From NCBI GenBank assembly GCA_047602465.1, contig JASGHF010000001.1, positions 434,001-498,000 of the forward strand: DNA of 64,000 nucleotides, given 5' to 3'. The notes beneath the pieces were generated by a model. The model made no database searches. It saw only the letters and a program-made list of their open reading frames with translations, and was not told where the DNA came from. Every line of letters begins with the position of its first letter. Within the stretch, counting starts at the first letter, position 1. Positions 25,827 through 35,184 of the stretch are shown piece by piece. The translations under genes and the position numbers were made by a program. This DNA is from JADZAI01 sp047602465 (GTDB lineage: Bacteria > Pseudomonadota > Alphaproteobacteria > Micropepsales > Micropepsaceae).

Positions 25827-27188
25827 CTACCCGACCACACCGGCCACCAGCACCCAGCCGATCAGCCCCGGCACCACGATCCGCAACAGCCAGCGCAGCA
25901 CGGCGAGGCCCGCGCCGCCGCCCCCGATCTCGTCGTCCATCACCTGCCCCGCCGCGCTCCAGCCCAGGAACAGCGCCAGCGCGATGCCGCCCACCGGCAG
26001 CATCAAATTCGAGGTGATCCAGTCGATCCCGTCGAACCACGACTTGTCGGTGAGGATGCCGAACGCCGCGAAGGGCCTGAACGCCGCCCAGTCGTTGAAC
26101 GACCACACCGTCGCGAGGCCCAGCGCAAAGCACAGCCCCGCGACGGCCAGCGCCGCTACGGCGCGCGGCGCGCGGAAGCGCTCGACCGCCCAGGCGACGA
26201 CCAGTTCCATGATGGAAATCGCCGACGCCAGCGCCGACACCAGCAGCAGCGCGAAGAAGGCGAAGGCGACCCAGTTGCCGCCGTCGATCTGGCCGAAGCC
26301 GACGGGCAGCGTCACGAACATCAGCCCCGGCCCGCCCGCCGGGTCCAGCCCGTGCGCGAAGACGATGGGGAAGATCGCAAGCCCCGCCAGCAGCGAGGCG
26401 ACCGTGTCCGCAACGATGGTCGCGACCGCCATCTTGCCCAGGCCCACATCGCGCCCGGCATAGGCCGCATAGGTGATCATCACGCCGATGCCGACGCCGA
26501 TGGAGAAGAAGCCAAGCCCGATGGCCGCCAGGGCCACGTCCCAGGTCACCTTGGAAAAGTCGGGCGTGAACAGGAAGTCGATCGCCGCGCCCATGCCGCC
26601 GCTCATAGCGGCGAAGATCACCAGGCCGATCAGGATCGCGAACATCACCGGCATCAGGAAGGTCAGCGCGCGCTCAAGGCCGCCGCTGACCCCGCCGATC
26701 ACCACCAGCGCCGTCAGCCCCATGAACGCCGCCTGCAGCCAGATCAGCCGCACCGGGTCCGCCAGGAACGCACCGAACGCCGCCCCGGCCGCCGCGCCGT
26801 CCACCGCCGTCGCGCCGCCGCCGATCGCATCGGCCGCGTAGCCGATCGTCCACCCGCCGAACACGGCATAGAAGCTGAGGATCAGCACGCCGGCCGCCAC
26901 GCCCCAGGCGCCGATCAGGCCCCACAGCGTCGAAGCGCCCGTCCGGCGCGCCACCGCGACGATAGAGCCGACCGCGCTGCCGCCGCCTGCCCGGCCGATC
27001 ACGAACTCGGCGATCATCAGCGGCAGCACCGCCAGCGCCAGACCGGCGGCGTAGAGCAGCAGGAATGCCGCCCCGCCGTTCTCGCCGACCATATAGGGGA
27101 ACTTCCAGATGCTCCCCAGGCCCACGGCCGAACCGACCGTCGCCAGGAAAAAGGCCACCCGGCCCGACCAGTGCTGTTTCCCGCTCAT
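25827..27188 (-). CDS. Sodium-dependent transporter, NSS (SNF) family
   Basis: A 453-residue inner-membrane symporter of the neurotransmitter:sodium symporter (LeuT-fold) family. TM1 has the hallmark GSAVGLGSIWKFPYMVGE with the unwound sodium and substrate site, followed by NGGAAFLLLY. About eleven to twelve hydrophobic segments can be counted. Bacterial members import amino acids such as leucine, tryptophan or alanine with Na+; the substrate cannot be read from sequence. Confidence 0.92.
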   Translation of the reverse strand: MSGKQHWSGRVAFFLATVGSAVGLGSIWKFPYMVGENGGAAFLLLYAAGLALAVLPLMIAEFVIGRAGGGSAVGSIVAVARRTGASTLWGLIGAWGVAAGVLILSFYAVFGGWTIGYAADAIGGGATAVDGAAAGAAFGAFLADPVRLIWLQAAFMGLTALVVIGGVSGGLERALTFLMPVMFAILIGLVIFAAMSGGMGAAIDFLFTPDFSKVTWDVALAAIGLGFFSIGVGIGVMITYAAYAGRDVGLGKMAVATIVADTVASLLAGLAIFPIVFAHGLDPAGGPGLMFVTLPVGFGQIDGGNWVAFAFFALLLVSALASAISIMELVVAWAVERFRAPRAVAALAVAGLCFALGLATVWSFNDWAAFRPFAAFGILTDKSWFDGIDWITSNLMLPVGGIALALFLGWSAAGQVMDDEIGGGGAGLAVLRWLLRIVVPGLIGWVLVAGVVG

Positions 27189-27240
27189 GGCAAAGGCTTA
27201 GCGGGTAATCCTGCTCAGCCCAATGCGGCAGGACGGCCTG

Positions 27241-28188
27241 TCAGGCCTTGCGGCCGCGCGCGCGAATCCTGTTCAGCGTCTCGTCCAGCTCGCTTTGGAA
27301 CTGGCCGGCTTCGCTGCCCGGCGTCATGGTCACCTGCAGCGCCACCGACAGGCGCACCAGAATCTGAGAATTCTGGCCCAACTCATTGCCGTTCATCGAT
27401 TTTTCTGCAACATCGATGATCGTCTCGCAGGTGCCGATCACCTGCGCCGCCTCTTCCTGGCGGGCCAGCGCCTCCAGCTCACGGGCCGTCAGCGCGATCT
27501 TCTCCAGGTCCGACAGGCGGACGGTCTGGTCGGTCCTGTTCGCCTGCTGGTGGACGAATCCGGCGATGACGCCGATCTGGAAGGCGGCGCGGCGCATGCG
27601 CTCGGCGTTGATCGACTTGCGGCCCTCGGAGACCCCGGCGCGCACGGCGATCTGGGCCTCATAGCCCGACTTGCCCTCGACGGCCTTCATCTTCAGCGAG
27701 TTCACCACGTCGATCGGCCTGGCGCTGTTCGGCCGCGAGGCGTCCTTCCGGCGATCCGGCCCGACATAGTCGGCCGTCACGACGAAGCCCTTGCGGGCAT
27801 GGGCATGGGTCCGCAGACGCTCGCCCAACATCGCCGTCGAGAAGGGCCGGGTCAGAAGATCGTCGGCCCCGGCATCCATCACCTTGCGGACAAGCTGCGC
27901 CTCGGGCAGCCAGGTGGTGACCACCACGACCGCGAAGGGATTGCAGGGGATTTCACCCCGACGCACGCGGCGGATGAAGTCATAGACCGGGTCTTCGACG
28001 GACGAACCTTCCAGCGCCACCAGATCGAAATCGCGCGTCGCCATGGCCCGGCGCAGGTCTTCCAGCGCGCCATAGCTCTCGATTTCGCGAAAGCCCAGCG
28101 AATACATCACGTTACGCGTCGCGTTGCGGTTGAGCGCGACGGGGTCGTAAAGCGCGACCGTGACGGAATCGTAGCGGGGCTGCTGCAT
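27241..28188 (-). CDS. Degenerate receiver-domain (pseudo-response-regulator) protein
   Basis: A 315-residue protein. Residues 1 to about 125 follow the CheY receiver pattern: VTVALYDP (beta 1), DFDLVALEG (beta 3), PFAVVVVTTW (beta 4), GADDLLTRPFS (beta 5). The usual phosphoacceptor Asp is Glu in VALEG, and the invariant Lys before Pro is Arg, so normal phosphorylation switching is unlikely. A YVGPDRR segment follows, as seen after receiver domains in other alphaproteobacterial proteins, then a helical C-terminus ending in basic RARGRKA. No DNA-binding or enzymatic output domain is visible. It stands alone, without a kinase gene nearby. Confidence 0.75.
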   Translation of the reverse strand: MQQPRYDSVTVALYDPVALNRNATRNVMYSLGFREIESYGALEDLRRAMATRDFDLVALEGSSVEDPVYDFIRRVRRGEIPCNPFAVVVVTTWLPEAQLVRKVMDAGADDLLTRPFSTAMLGERLRTHAHARKGFVVTADYVGPDRRKDASRPNSARPIDVVNSLKMKAVEGKSGYEAQIAVRAGVSEGRKSINAERMRRAAFQIGVIAGFVHQQANRTDQTVRLSDLEKIALTARELEALARQEEAAQVIGTCETIIDVAEKSMNGNELGQNSQILVRLSVALQVTMTPGSEAGQFQSELDETLNRIRARGRKA

Positions 28189-28251
28189 CCCGCGACCTTA
28201 CGGCGTGCGGCTTACGATGCGTTTACGCCGGTCGCTCGAATTGTCTCGAAA

Positions 28252-28998
28252 CTAGCGATAGGCGTTGATGATCGCGTCGAAATCCGCGGCTTTCAGGCTC
28301 GCGCCGCCGACGAGGGCGCCATCGACATTGGCGAGACCCAGGATCTCGGCGGCGTTCGCCGGCTTCACCGATCCGCCATAGAGGATACGGAATCCGGCGT
28401 CGCCCAGCCGCGCCCGGATACCGGCGTGCATTTCGGCGATATCGGCCAGCGAGGGCGTCTTGCCCGTCCCGATGGCCCAGACCGGCTCATAGGCGATCAC
28501 GGTATTCTCCGCCGTCGCGCCGGGCGGCAGGCTGCCCTGCACCTGCCCGTCCACCACGGCCAGCGCCTTTCCGGCCTCGCGCTCGGCCAGCGTCTCGCCG
28601 ACGCAGACGATGGCGATCAGGCCCGCATTGTGGGCCGCCGCCGCCTTGGCTGCGACCGCGGCGTCCGTCTCGCCATAGCCCGCGCGGCGCTCGGAATGGC
28701 CGACGATCACATAGCTGCCGCCGGCATCGGCGATCATCCCGGCGCTGATATCGCCGGTATGCGCCCCGCTGACAGCCGCGTGGCAATCCTGCCCGCCAAA
28801 GGCGATGCCCTGCCCCTCGAACGCCACCGCCATCCGCGCCAGCAAGGTCGCGGGCGGACAGATCAGCACATCGGCCTCCGCCTCGCGCACCACCAGCTTG
28901 GCGGCCAGCAGGGCGATCTCGGCCGCATCCGCGCCAAGTCCGTTCATCTTCCAGTTTCCGGCGGCGAGCGGCCGGGGGGCGTCGGGCGAGCGTGTCAT
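28252..28998 (-). CDS. tpiA: Triose-phosphate isomerase
   Basis: A 248-residue glycolytic TIM-barrel enzyme. The N-terminal Lys is in AGNWKMNG, the catalytic His in VIVGHSERRAGYGE, the catalytic Glu in AYEPVWAIGTGKTP, and the phosphate loop in YGGSVKPANA. It is divergent from msrP; the 114 bases between them must hold both promoters. Confidence 0.97.
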   Translation of the reverse strand: MTRSPDAPRPLAAGNWKMNGLGADAAEIALLAAKLVVREAEADVLICPPATLLARMAVAFEGQGIAFGGQDCHAAVSGAHTGDISAGMIADAGGSYVIVGHSERRAGYGETDAAVAAKAAAAHNAGLIAIVCVGETLAEREAGKALAVVDGQVQGSLPPGATAENTVIAYEPVWAIGTGKTPSLADIAEMHAGIRARLGDAGFRILYGGSVKPANAAEILGLANVDGALVGGASLKAADFDAIINAYR

Positions 28999-29112
28999 GG
29001 GCGCTTCCTACAAGCGGGAAACGATCACGGCAATGCGAGGCCGCGGCGCGTAACTTTTCCGGTCCGTGCGCGGAATATCGGCGTATCGTCCTGACGATCG
29101 GAGACCCGCCCC

Positions 29113-30051
29113 ATGCTGATCCGCGATTCCCGCCTCGATATTCCCTCGTCCGAAATCACGCCGCGCCAGGTCTGGCTGAACCGCCGTTCGCTGATGGCCG
29201 GGGCCGGATCGCTGATCGCAGGCGGCCTCATCTCGGCCGCGGCCGCGCCGCTGCAGACCGTGAAAAGCGACATCTCCACCACGGGCGAAACGCTCACCCC
29301 GCTGGAGGACGTCACCACCTACAATAATTTCTACGAGTTCGGCACGGGCAAGTCCGACCCGTCTGACAACGGCTCCACCCTCACCACCTCGCCCTGGTCG
29401 GTGAAGATCGACGGCCTCGTCGACAAGCCCGGCGACTACACGCTGGAAGACCTCATGGGCGCGCAGGCCATCGAGGAACGGGTCTACCGGATGCGCTGCG
29501 TCGAGGCGTGGTCGATGGTCATTCCATGGAACGGCTTTCCGCTGGCGGCCTTGCTGGGCCGCGTCGGCGTTCAGCCTTCGGCCAAATATGTCGCCTTCGA
29601 AACGCTGGTGCGCCCGTCCGAAATGCCGGATCAGGATTCCAGCTACCCCGCGCTGCCCTATCCTTACGTCGAAGGCCTCCGCCTCGATGAAGCGATGAAC
29701 CCGCTCACGCTGCTCGCCGTCGGTCTCTACGGAGAAACGCTGCTGCCGCAGAACGGCGCGCCGATCCGCCTCGTCGTGCCGTGGAAATATGGCTTCAAGG
29801 GCATCAAGTCGATCGTGCGGATCTCGCTCACCGATCAGCAGCCGCCGACCACCTGGAACATCCTCGCCGCCAACGAGTATGGCTTCTATGCCAACGTGAA
29901 CCCGCAGGTCGATCACCCGCGCTGGAGCCAGGCGAGCGAGCGCCGCATCGGCGAGGGCTTCAACGCGCGCCGCGATACGCTCATGTTCAACGGCTATGGC
30001 GATTTCGTCGCCTCGCTATATGCCGGCATGGACCTCGCGCAGAACTACTGA
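29113..30051 (+). CDS. msrP: Protein-methionine-sulfoxide reductase catalytic subunit MsrP
   Basis: A 312-residue periplasmic molybdoenzyme that repairs oxidised methionines in envelope proteins. The N-terminus has a Tat signal (LNRRSLMAG followed by a hydrophobic stretch). The molybdenum-coordinating Cys is in RMRCVEAWSMV. The FYEFGTGKSDP segment and the C-terminal YANVNPQVDHPRWSQA are family features. msrQ follows with a one-base overlap, completing the system. Confidence 0.96.
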   Translation: MLIRDSRLDIPSSEITPRQVWLNRRSLMAGAGSLIAGGLISAAAAPLQTVKSDISTTGETLTPLEDVTTYNNFYEFGTGKSDPSDNGSTLTTSPWSVKIDGLVDKPGDYTLEDLMGAQAIEERVYRMRCVEAWSMVIPWNGFPLAALLGRVGVQPSAKYVAFETLVRPSEMPDQDSSYPALPYPYVEGLRLDEAMNPLTLLAVGLYGETLLPQNGAPIRLVVPWKYGFKGIKSIVRISLTDQQPPTTWNILAANEYGFYANVNPQVDHPRWSQASERRIGEGFNARRDTLMFNGYGDFVASLYAGMDLAQNY

Positions 30052-30689
30052 TGGCCGCCACCGCCTCGCCGACCGCGCTGCAACGCATCCACGGCGCGCT
30101 CCGCCGCTTGCCGACATGGAGCGTCTATCTGCTCTGCATGGCCCCGGCGATCGTCTATGCCGCCCTCGCCTTCTCCGACCGTCTCGGGGCCGATCCCGCC
30201 CGCGCGCTGGAACACGGCCTCGGCCTGTGGGGCCTGCGCCTGCTGCTCGTCGGCCTCGCCGTCACGCCGCTGCGTCAGATCACCGGCCTCAACCTCGTCG
30301 GCTTCCGCCGCGTGATCGGCCTCGCCGCCTTCACGACCGTCGCGCTTCATCTCCTCAGCTGGGCCTGGCTCGACGTCAGCTTCGATCCGGCGGCCATGTG
30401 GAAAGACATCACCCGCCGGCCCTACATCACCATCGGCATGGCCGCCTTCGTCCTGCTGATTCCCCTGGCCGTCACCTCGACCAACGCGATGATCCGCCGC
30501 CTTGGCCCCAAGGCCTGGGGCCGGCTCCACAAGGCGGTCTATCTCATCGCGATCCTCGGCGGGCTGCACTTCCTCCTGCTGAAGAAGACCATCCAGCCCG
30601 AACCGCTGATTTACCTTGGCCTTGCGGTGGTCCTCGTCGGCTGGCGCCTCATCCCGAAACGGCGCCCGCGCGCCCCGGCCGGGGCCTGA
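30051..30689 (+). CDS. msrQ: Haem-binding membrane subunit MsrQ
   Basis: A 212-residue inner-membrane protein of the ferric-reductase-like fold that passes electrons from quinols or flavin to MsrP. About six TM segments, with haem-ligand histidines in VALHLLSWAW and later RLHKAVYLIAILGGLHFL. ATG 30051 overlaps the msrP stop (TGATG). Confidence 0.95.
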   Translation: MAATASPTALQRIHGALRRLPTWSVYLLCMAPAIVYAALAFSDRLGADPARALEHGLGLWGLRLLLVGLAVTPLRQITGLNLVGFRRVIGLAAFTTVALHLLSWAWLDVSFDPAAMWKDITRRPYITIGMAAFVLLIPLAVTSTNAMIRRLGPKAWGRLHKAVYLIAILGGLHFLLLKKTIQPEPLIYLGLAVVLVGWRLIPKRRPRAPAGA

Positions 30690-30783
30690 ACCGCTCCGGG
30701 GGCGATCCGGCCCGTCGCGCGCCTTGCCGGGGCGCATCCCCGCCCCCTATAAGGCCCGTCCGAATAAGAAGGCTCTATCCGCC

Positions 30784-32682
30784 ATGATGGATAAAATGCG
30801 CGCCGCGTCCAAATCCTGGGTCGCGGCGATCCTGATCGGATTCCTGATCCTCAGCTTCGCGATCTGGGGCATCAACGACATTTTCTCTGCGCGCTCGGCG
30901 ACGACGCTCGCCAGAGTGGGCGGGCTTGAACTCGACTACCGCACGTTCGAGCAGGAGTTCTCCAACAAGACCCGCAACCAGATCAATTCCTCCGGCGCCC
31001 GCATGACGGTGCAGGAGGCGCGCGCCGCCGGCTACGACAAGATCGTCCTCGACGATATGGTGCGCGACATGGCGATGCTGGCCGAGGCCCAGCGTCAGGG
31101 TCTGGCGGTCAGCGATGCGATGGTGCATGCGACCCTTCTGGGCATTCCCGGCCTCGCCGGCCCCGGCGGCAAGATCGACCCCGGCATCTTCCAGCAGTTC
31201 CTCCAGCAGATCCAGATGACCGAGCCGCAGCTCGTTCAGCTCCTGCGCGACGATTTGGTGCGCGAGCAGCTCGCCCGCACCGCCATGGTCGGCGCGCCGG
31301 CTCCGCGCGGCATCGCCATCGCGCTCGGCGCCTATGCGACCGAGCAGCGCGCGATCGACTATGTCGTGCTGCCCATCGAAAAGGCCGGCGAGATCGCCGA
31401 TCCGGGCGATGCGGTGCTTGAGGCCTTCATGCAGGCCAATGCCGCCGCCTACACGACGCCGGAACTGCGCAAGGCGACCGTCCTCTCCGTCAACGCCGCA
31501 GATGTCGCCGCGAAGATCGAAGTCTCCGACAGCGAGATCGCCAGCGAATACGAAGTCCGCAAGGCGACCTACGAGACGCTGGAGACGCGCGACCTCCTCC
31601 AGATCACCTTCGCCACCAGGGAAGACGCCGATGCCGCCCGCAAGGCCATCGACGAAGGCAAGTCCTTCGAGGACGTGGCGACCGAGCGCGGCCTCAGCGC
31701 CGAGGACATCAATCTCGGCACGCTGAAGAAAGGCGACCCCACCGTTCCCGCCGGCGCGTTCGAGATCGCCGAGGGTGCGATCAGCCAGCCGCTGGAAGGC
31801 GCGTTCGGCTGGGTGCTGGTCAAGGTGGTCAAGGTCGCGCCCGGCTCGGTGAAGCCGCTGGACGAGGTGAAGGACGAACTGAAGTCGGCCATCGCGACGG
31901 AGCGCGCGCTGGTCGAGATCAGCGAGAAGACCAGCCTCATCGAAGACGCCCTCGCCTCCGCCAACTCGCTGGAAAGCGTGCCCGGCCTCATCGGCGATGC
32001 GCTTCCGCTGAAGGTCACGACCTTCGCGCCGGTGGACGCCGCCGGCAACGGCGCCGACGGCAAGCCGGTCGCGGGCATTCCCGACGGCGAAGCCTTCCTG
32101 ACCGATGTCTTCGCCGCACAGCAGGGCGACACCGGCCCGCTCGCGGAAACGCCGCTGCACATTCTCTATGTCCTGCGCGTCGATGACGTGATCCCGCCCG
32201 CGCTGCAGAAGGTCGCCGACCGCCGCGCCGACGTGCTGGCCGCGTGGACGACCGCCGAGCAGGCGAAGAAGCTCACCGAGATCGCCGCCGCGACCGAGGA
32301 ACGCGCCAATGCGTCCAATGGCGAGCCGGCCGCGGTCGCCGCCGAACTCGGGCTGGAGCTGAAATCCGCCGGTCCGATCGGCCGCGATGCAGCCATCCCG
32401 GATGTCTCGCCCGCGCTCGTCACGCAGCTCTTCGCCACGCCGCGCGGCAAGTGGGTGACAGGCGGCGGCGCCGAGCCGCCCTTCATCGTGCTGGCCCGCG
32501 TGCGCGAAGTCGTCGCCGGCTCCGGCGAGGCGCAGGGCGAGGCGGAGCGCGCCGCACGCGGCGAAGCGACCCGCGCCATCGCCGACGAACTCGCCACCGC
32601 CTTCAAGGAAGCGATCTTCAACAGCACCAAGGTCGAGATCGACCAGGCGCTGTTCGACCGCCTCCGGACGCCGCAACAGTGA
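30784..32682 (+). CDS. ppiD: PpiD/SurA-type membrane-anchored peptidylprolyl isomerase
   Basis: A 632-residue envelope foldase from ATG 30784 (a second ATG follows directly). A short cytoplasmic start precedes one TM anchor (WVAAILIGFLILSFAIWGI, about residues 13-31). A SurA-N-like chaperone region comes next, then one parvulin-type PPIase domain in the middle, and a second, poorly conserved PPIase-like region near the C-terminus. It would help outer-membrane proteins fold after export. It is coupled by GTGA to trpE, an order found across Alphaproteobacteria. Confidence 0.85.
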   Translation: MMDKMRAASKSWVAAILIGFLILSFAIWGINDIFSARSATTLARVGGLELDYRTFEQEFSNKTRNQINSSGARMTVQEARAAGYDKIVLDDMVRDMAMLAEAQRQGLAVSDAMVHATLLGIPGLAGPGGKIDPGIFQQFLQQIQMTEPQLVQLLRDDLVREQLARTAMVGAPAPRGIAIALGAYATEQRAIDYVVLPIEKAGEIADPGDAVLEAFMQANAAAYTTPELRKATVLSVNAADVAAKIEVSDSEIASEYEVRKATYETLETRDLLQITFATREDADAARKAIDEGKSFEDVATERGLSAEDINLGTLKKGDPTVPAGAFEIAEGAISQPLEGAFGWVLVKVVKVAPGSVKPLDEVKDELKSAIATERALVEISEKTSLIEDALASANSLESVPGLIGDALPLKVTTFAPVDAAGNGADGKPVAGIPDGEAFLTDVFAAQQGDTGPLAETPLHILYVLRVDDVIPPALQKVADRRADVLAAWTTAEQAKKLTEIAAATEERANASNGEPAAVAAELGLELKSAGPIGRDAAIPDVSPALVTQLFATPRGKWVTGGGAEPPFIVLARVREVVAGSGEAQGEAERAARGEATRAIADELATAFKEAIFNSTKVEIDQALFDRLRTPQQ

Positions 32683-34170
32683 GCGCAGGCGACGCCTTCA
32701 CCGCCGCCTGGCGCGCCGGGCGTCCCCAGGTCGTCGCCCGCACGCTCATCGCCGATCTCGAAACCCCGGTCTCGGCCTGGCTGAAGATCGCGCATGGCCG
32801 CAGCCACGCCTTCCTGCTGGAAAGCGTCCAGGGCGGCGAGACGCGTGGCCGCTATTCGATCATCGGCTTCGACCCGGATCTTCATCTGGCGCTGCCGCAA
32901 CGGCGTGGCCGAGATCGACAGCGGCGATGGCCCCGTCATCGAGGATGGCGACGCCCTCGCCTCGCTCCGCCGCCTGATCGCCCGCTCGCGCATCCAGTTG
33001 CCGCACGGCATGCCGCCGATGGCCTCGGGCCTCTTCGGCTATCTCGGCTACGACATGGTGCGCCTGTTCGAGAAGCTGCCCGAACCGAACCCGGACGCGC
33101 TGGGCCTGCCGGACGCCGTTCTGGTGCGCCCCACCGTCACCGCGATCTTCGACAATGTCCGCGACGAGATCACCCTCGTCACCCCGGTCTGGCCGGGCGC
33201 GGGCGAGGCGGATGCCGCCCACCGCGCCGCCGAAGCGCGCCTCGACGCCGTCGTCGCGCGCCTCTCCGGCCCGCTGCCCCGGCTCGAAGCGGGCGAGGCC
33301 GCCTGGCCCTCGGCCGATCTCGTCACCTCCAACACGCCCAAGGCCGACTATCTCGCGATGGTCGCGAAGGCGAAGGACTACATCGCCGCCGGCGACATCT
33401 TCCAGGTCGTGCCCTCGCAGCGCTTCTCGATGCCCTTCGCGCTGCCGCCTTTCGCGCTCTACCGCTCGCTCAGGCGGCTGAACCCCTCGCCCTTCCTCTA
33501 TTTCCTCGACTTCCCCGACAGCGCCATCGTCGGCTCGTCACCGGAGATCCTGGTGCGCCTGCGCGCCGGCACGGTCACCATCCGTCCCATCGCCGGCACG
33601 CTGCCGCGCGGCGCGACGCCCGAGGAAGACGTCGCCAACGAGCATCGCCTGCTGGGCGATCCCAAGGAACGCGCCGAGCATCTCATGCTGCTCGATCTCG
33701 GCCGCAACGATGTCGGCCGCGTCGCCCGCACCGGCACGGTGAAGGTCACCGACAGCTTCGTCATCGAACGCTACAGCCACGTCATGCACATCGTCTCGAA
33801 TGTCGAAGGCGAGATCGATCCGAAGCATGACGCCATCGACGCCCTCGCCGCCGGCATGCCGGCCGGCACCGTCTCGGGCGCGCCCAAGGTCCGCGCGATG
33901 GAGATCATCGACGAGCTGGAAGTGAACAAGCGCGGCGTCTATGCCGGCGCGGTCGGCTATTTCGCCGCCGACGGCGCGATGGACACCTGCATCGTGCTGC
34001 GCACCGGCATCGTGAAGGACGGCACGCTCTATGTGCAGGCCGGCGGCGGCGTCGTCGCCGACAGCGATCCTGAGTCCGAGTACCAGGAAACCGTCGCGAA
34101 AAGCCGCGCCCTCATCCGCGCCGCCGAAGACGCCGTCCGCTTCGTCGAAGGCGCCCAGCCCAACGCCTGA
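32679..34170 (+). pseudogene. trpE: trpE anthranilate synthase component I, single-base frameshift
   Basis: The first enzyme subunit of tryptophan synthesis, converting chorismate with TrpG-derived ammonia to anthranilate. GTG 32679 overlaps the ppiD-like stop. The N-terminal lobe runs in frame to GFDPDLHLAL at about 32894; the next residues (RNGVAEIDSGDG onward) are one frame over. Removing one C at about 32895 joins them into a normal 496-residue protein. The C-terminal chorismate-binding domain is intact: FQVVPSQRF, IVGSSPEIL, PIAGTLPRG, LLDLGRNDVGRV, YSHVMHIVSNV. The N-terminal feedback motif LLES is present. A sequencing error is likelier than a real lesion. Confidence 0.9.
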
Positions 34171-34252
34171 TCCGCCGCGAACCGCGCGTGGGCAAAGGCT
34201 CGCGCCCGGCGCAGACGGGACTGGATCGCATTCCACCGCCCCCGCGTTATTC

Positions 34253-34270
34253 TTGGAACCAAAGTTCCAA
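34253..34270 (+). promoter_or_regulatory. Inverted repeat overlapping the sodC ribosome binding site
   Basis: TTGGAAC and GTTCCAA form a perfect 7-bp inverted repeat with a CAAA loop. The right arm runs straight into AAGGAG (34269-34274), the sodC Shine-Dalgarno sequence, eight bases before ATG 34282. It could be an operator or an RNA hairpin that affects sodC translation. Confidence 0.45.
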
Positions 34271-34281
34271 GGAGACTCGCC

Positions 34282-34830
34282 ATGCGCCGTGCCGCCCTCA
34301 CCGCCCTGCTTCTGCCCTTCGCGGCCACCGCCATCGCGCAGGACACGGCCGTCGCCCCGCCTCCGCCGCCGCCGGTCTTCCTCACCGGCGCCGCTCCCAT
34401 GGCCGACAACCAGGGGGCCGCCGCCGGCACGGTGACGCTCAGGGACGGCAATTCCGGCGTCCTCCTGCGGCTTGAGCTGACCGGCCTCACCCCCGGCTGG
34501 CACGGCCTCCATCTTCACGAGAAGGGCGATTGCTCCGACGCCGCCGCCGGCTTCAAGGCCTCCGGCGCCCATGCCGGGCACGGCAACGGCGCCCTGCATG
34601 GCCTGCTGAACCCGTCCGGCCCGGAAACCGGCGATCTGCCCAATCTCTACGCCGCCGCCGACGGCGCCGCCCACGCGGAAATCTTCATCGCCGGCCTCAA
34701 GCTCATCGACCTGATCGACGGCGACGGCACGGCCATCCTCGTCCACGCCGGCGAGGACGACCACAAGACCCAGCCCATTGGCGGGGCCGGCGACCGGGTC
34801 GCCTGCGGCGTCATCGCCAAGGACGGCTGA
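34282..34830 (+). CDS. sodC: Cu/Zn superoxide dismutase-family protein SodC
   Basis: A 182-residue periplasmic protein with a signal peptide (ending TAIAQD) and a Pro-rich linker. Copper ligands are visible: both His in GLHLHEKGDC, the bridging His in SGAHAGH, and a late His in LVHAGEDDH. The disulfide cysteines lie in KGDC and RVACGVI. Among zinc ligands, the His before GLLNP and the Asp of GDLPN are present, but the His normally two residues before GD is Glu (GPETGD). The enzyme may bind zinc weakly or not at all. It stands between trpE and nrdA with its own ribosome binding site AAGGAG. Confidence 0.9.
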   Translation: MRRAALTALLLPFAATAIAQDTAVAPPPPPPVFLTGAAPMADNQGAAAGTVTLRDGNSGVLLRLELTGLTPGWHGLHLHEKGDCSDAAAGFKASGAHAGHGNGALHGLLNPSGPETGDLPNLYAAADGAAHAEIFIAGLKLIDLIDGDGTAILVHAGEDDHKTQPIGGAGDRVACGVIAKDG

Positions 34831-35054
34831 CCTTCGCGCCGATGGATTCGGGGGCGGCGATTCCGTCCCCGATTCTTGTCCACAGGACACCGCGGCCGGG
34901 CATGGGCGGTGTCCTGCAACCCGCGAATCCCGAGTCGCATCGGGCGCAATAGAAAAATGATCTTAGGTGCGATGCACCGAATCCCGGAAATCCGCGTCCA
35001 GCGAAAAATGATGACGAACGCGCGACGTTATCGTTGACAGATCGGTAACCTTGG

Positions 35055-35070
35055 CCACAGCATCTTGTGG
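35055..35070. promoter_or_regulatory. Possible NrdR box
   Basis: CCACAGCATCTTGTGG is a 16-base dyad whose outer CCACA/TGTGG arms are perfect. NrdR boxes have the general form of ACAC/GTGT arms around an AT-rich centre, placed near ribonucleotide reductase promoters. Only one box is evident, whereas NrdR usually binds two boxes about three helical turns apart. A TTGACA lies 15 bases upstream. Confidence 0.45.
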
Positions 35071-35184
35071 TCCAAGGTCATCCTGATCGCTAGATTTGGA
35101 GCCCGAAAAGACACCGGAAATGCCACGTGGGGGGCGGAAATCCGGGCTTTTTGAGGCATCCCGAGGCGCGCGCCGGCCGGAATT

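Noticed and set aside
35020..35105. Second NrdR box about 31 bases from the first
   Set aside because: Neither flank contains a convincing dyad at the expected spacing.
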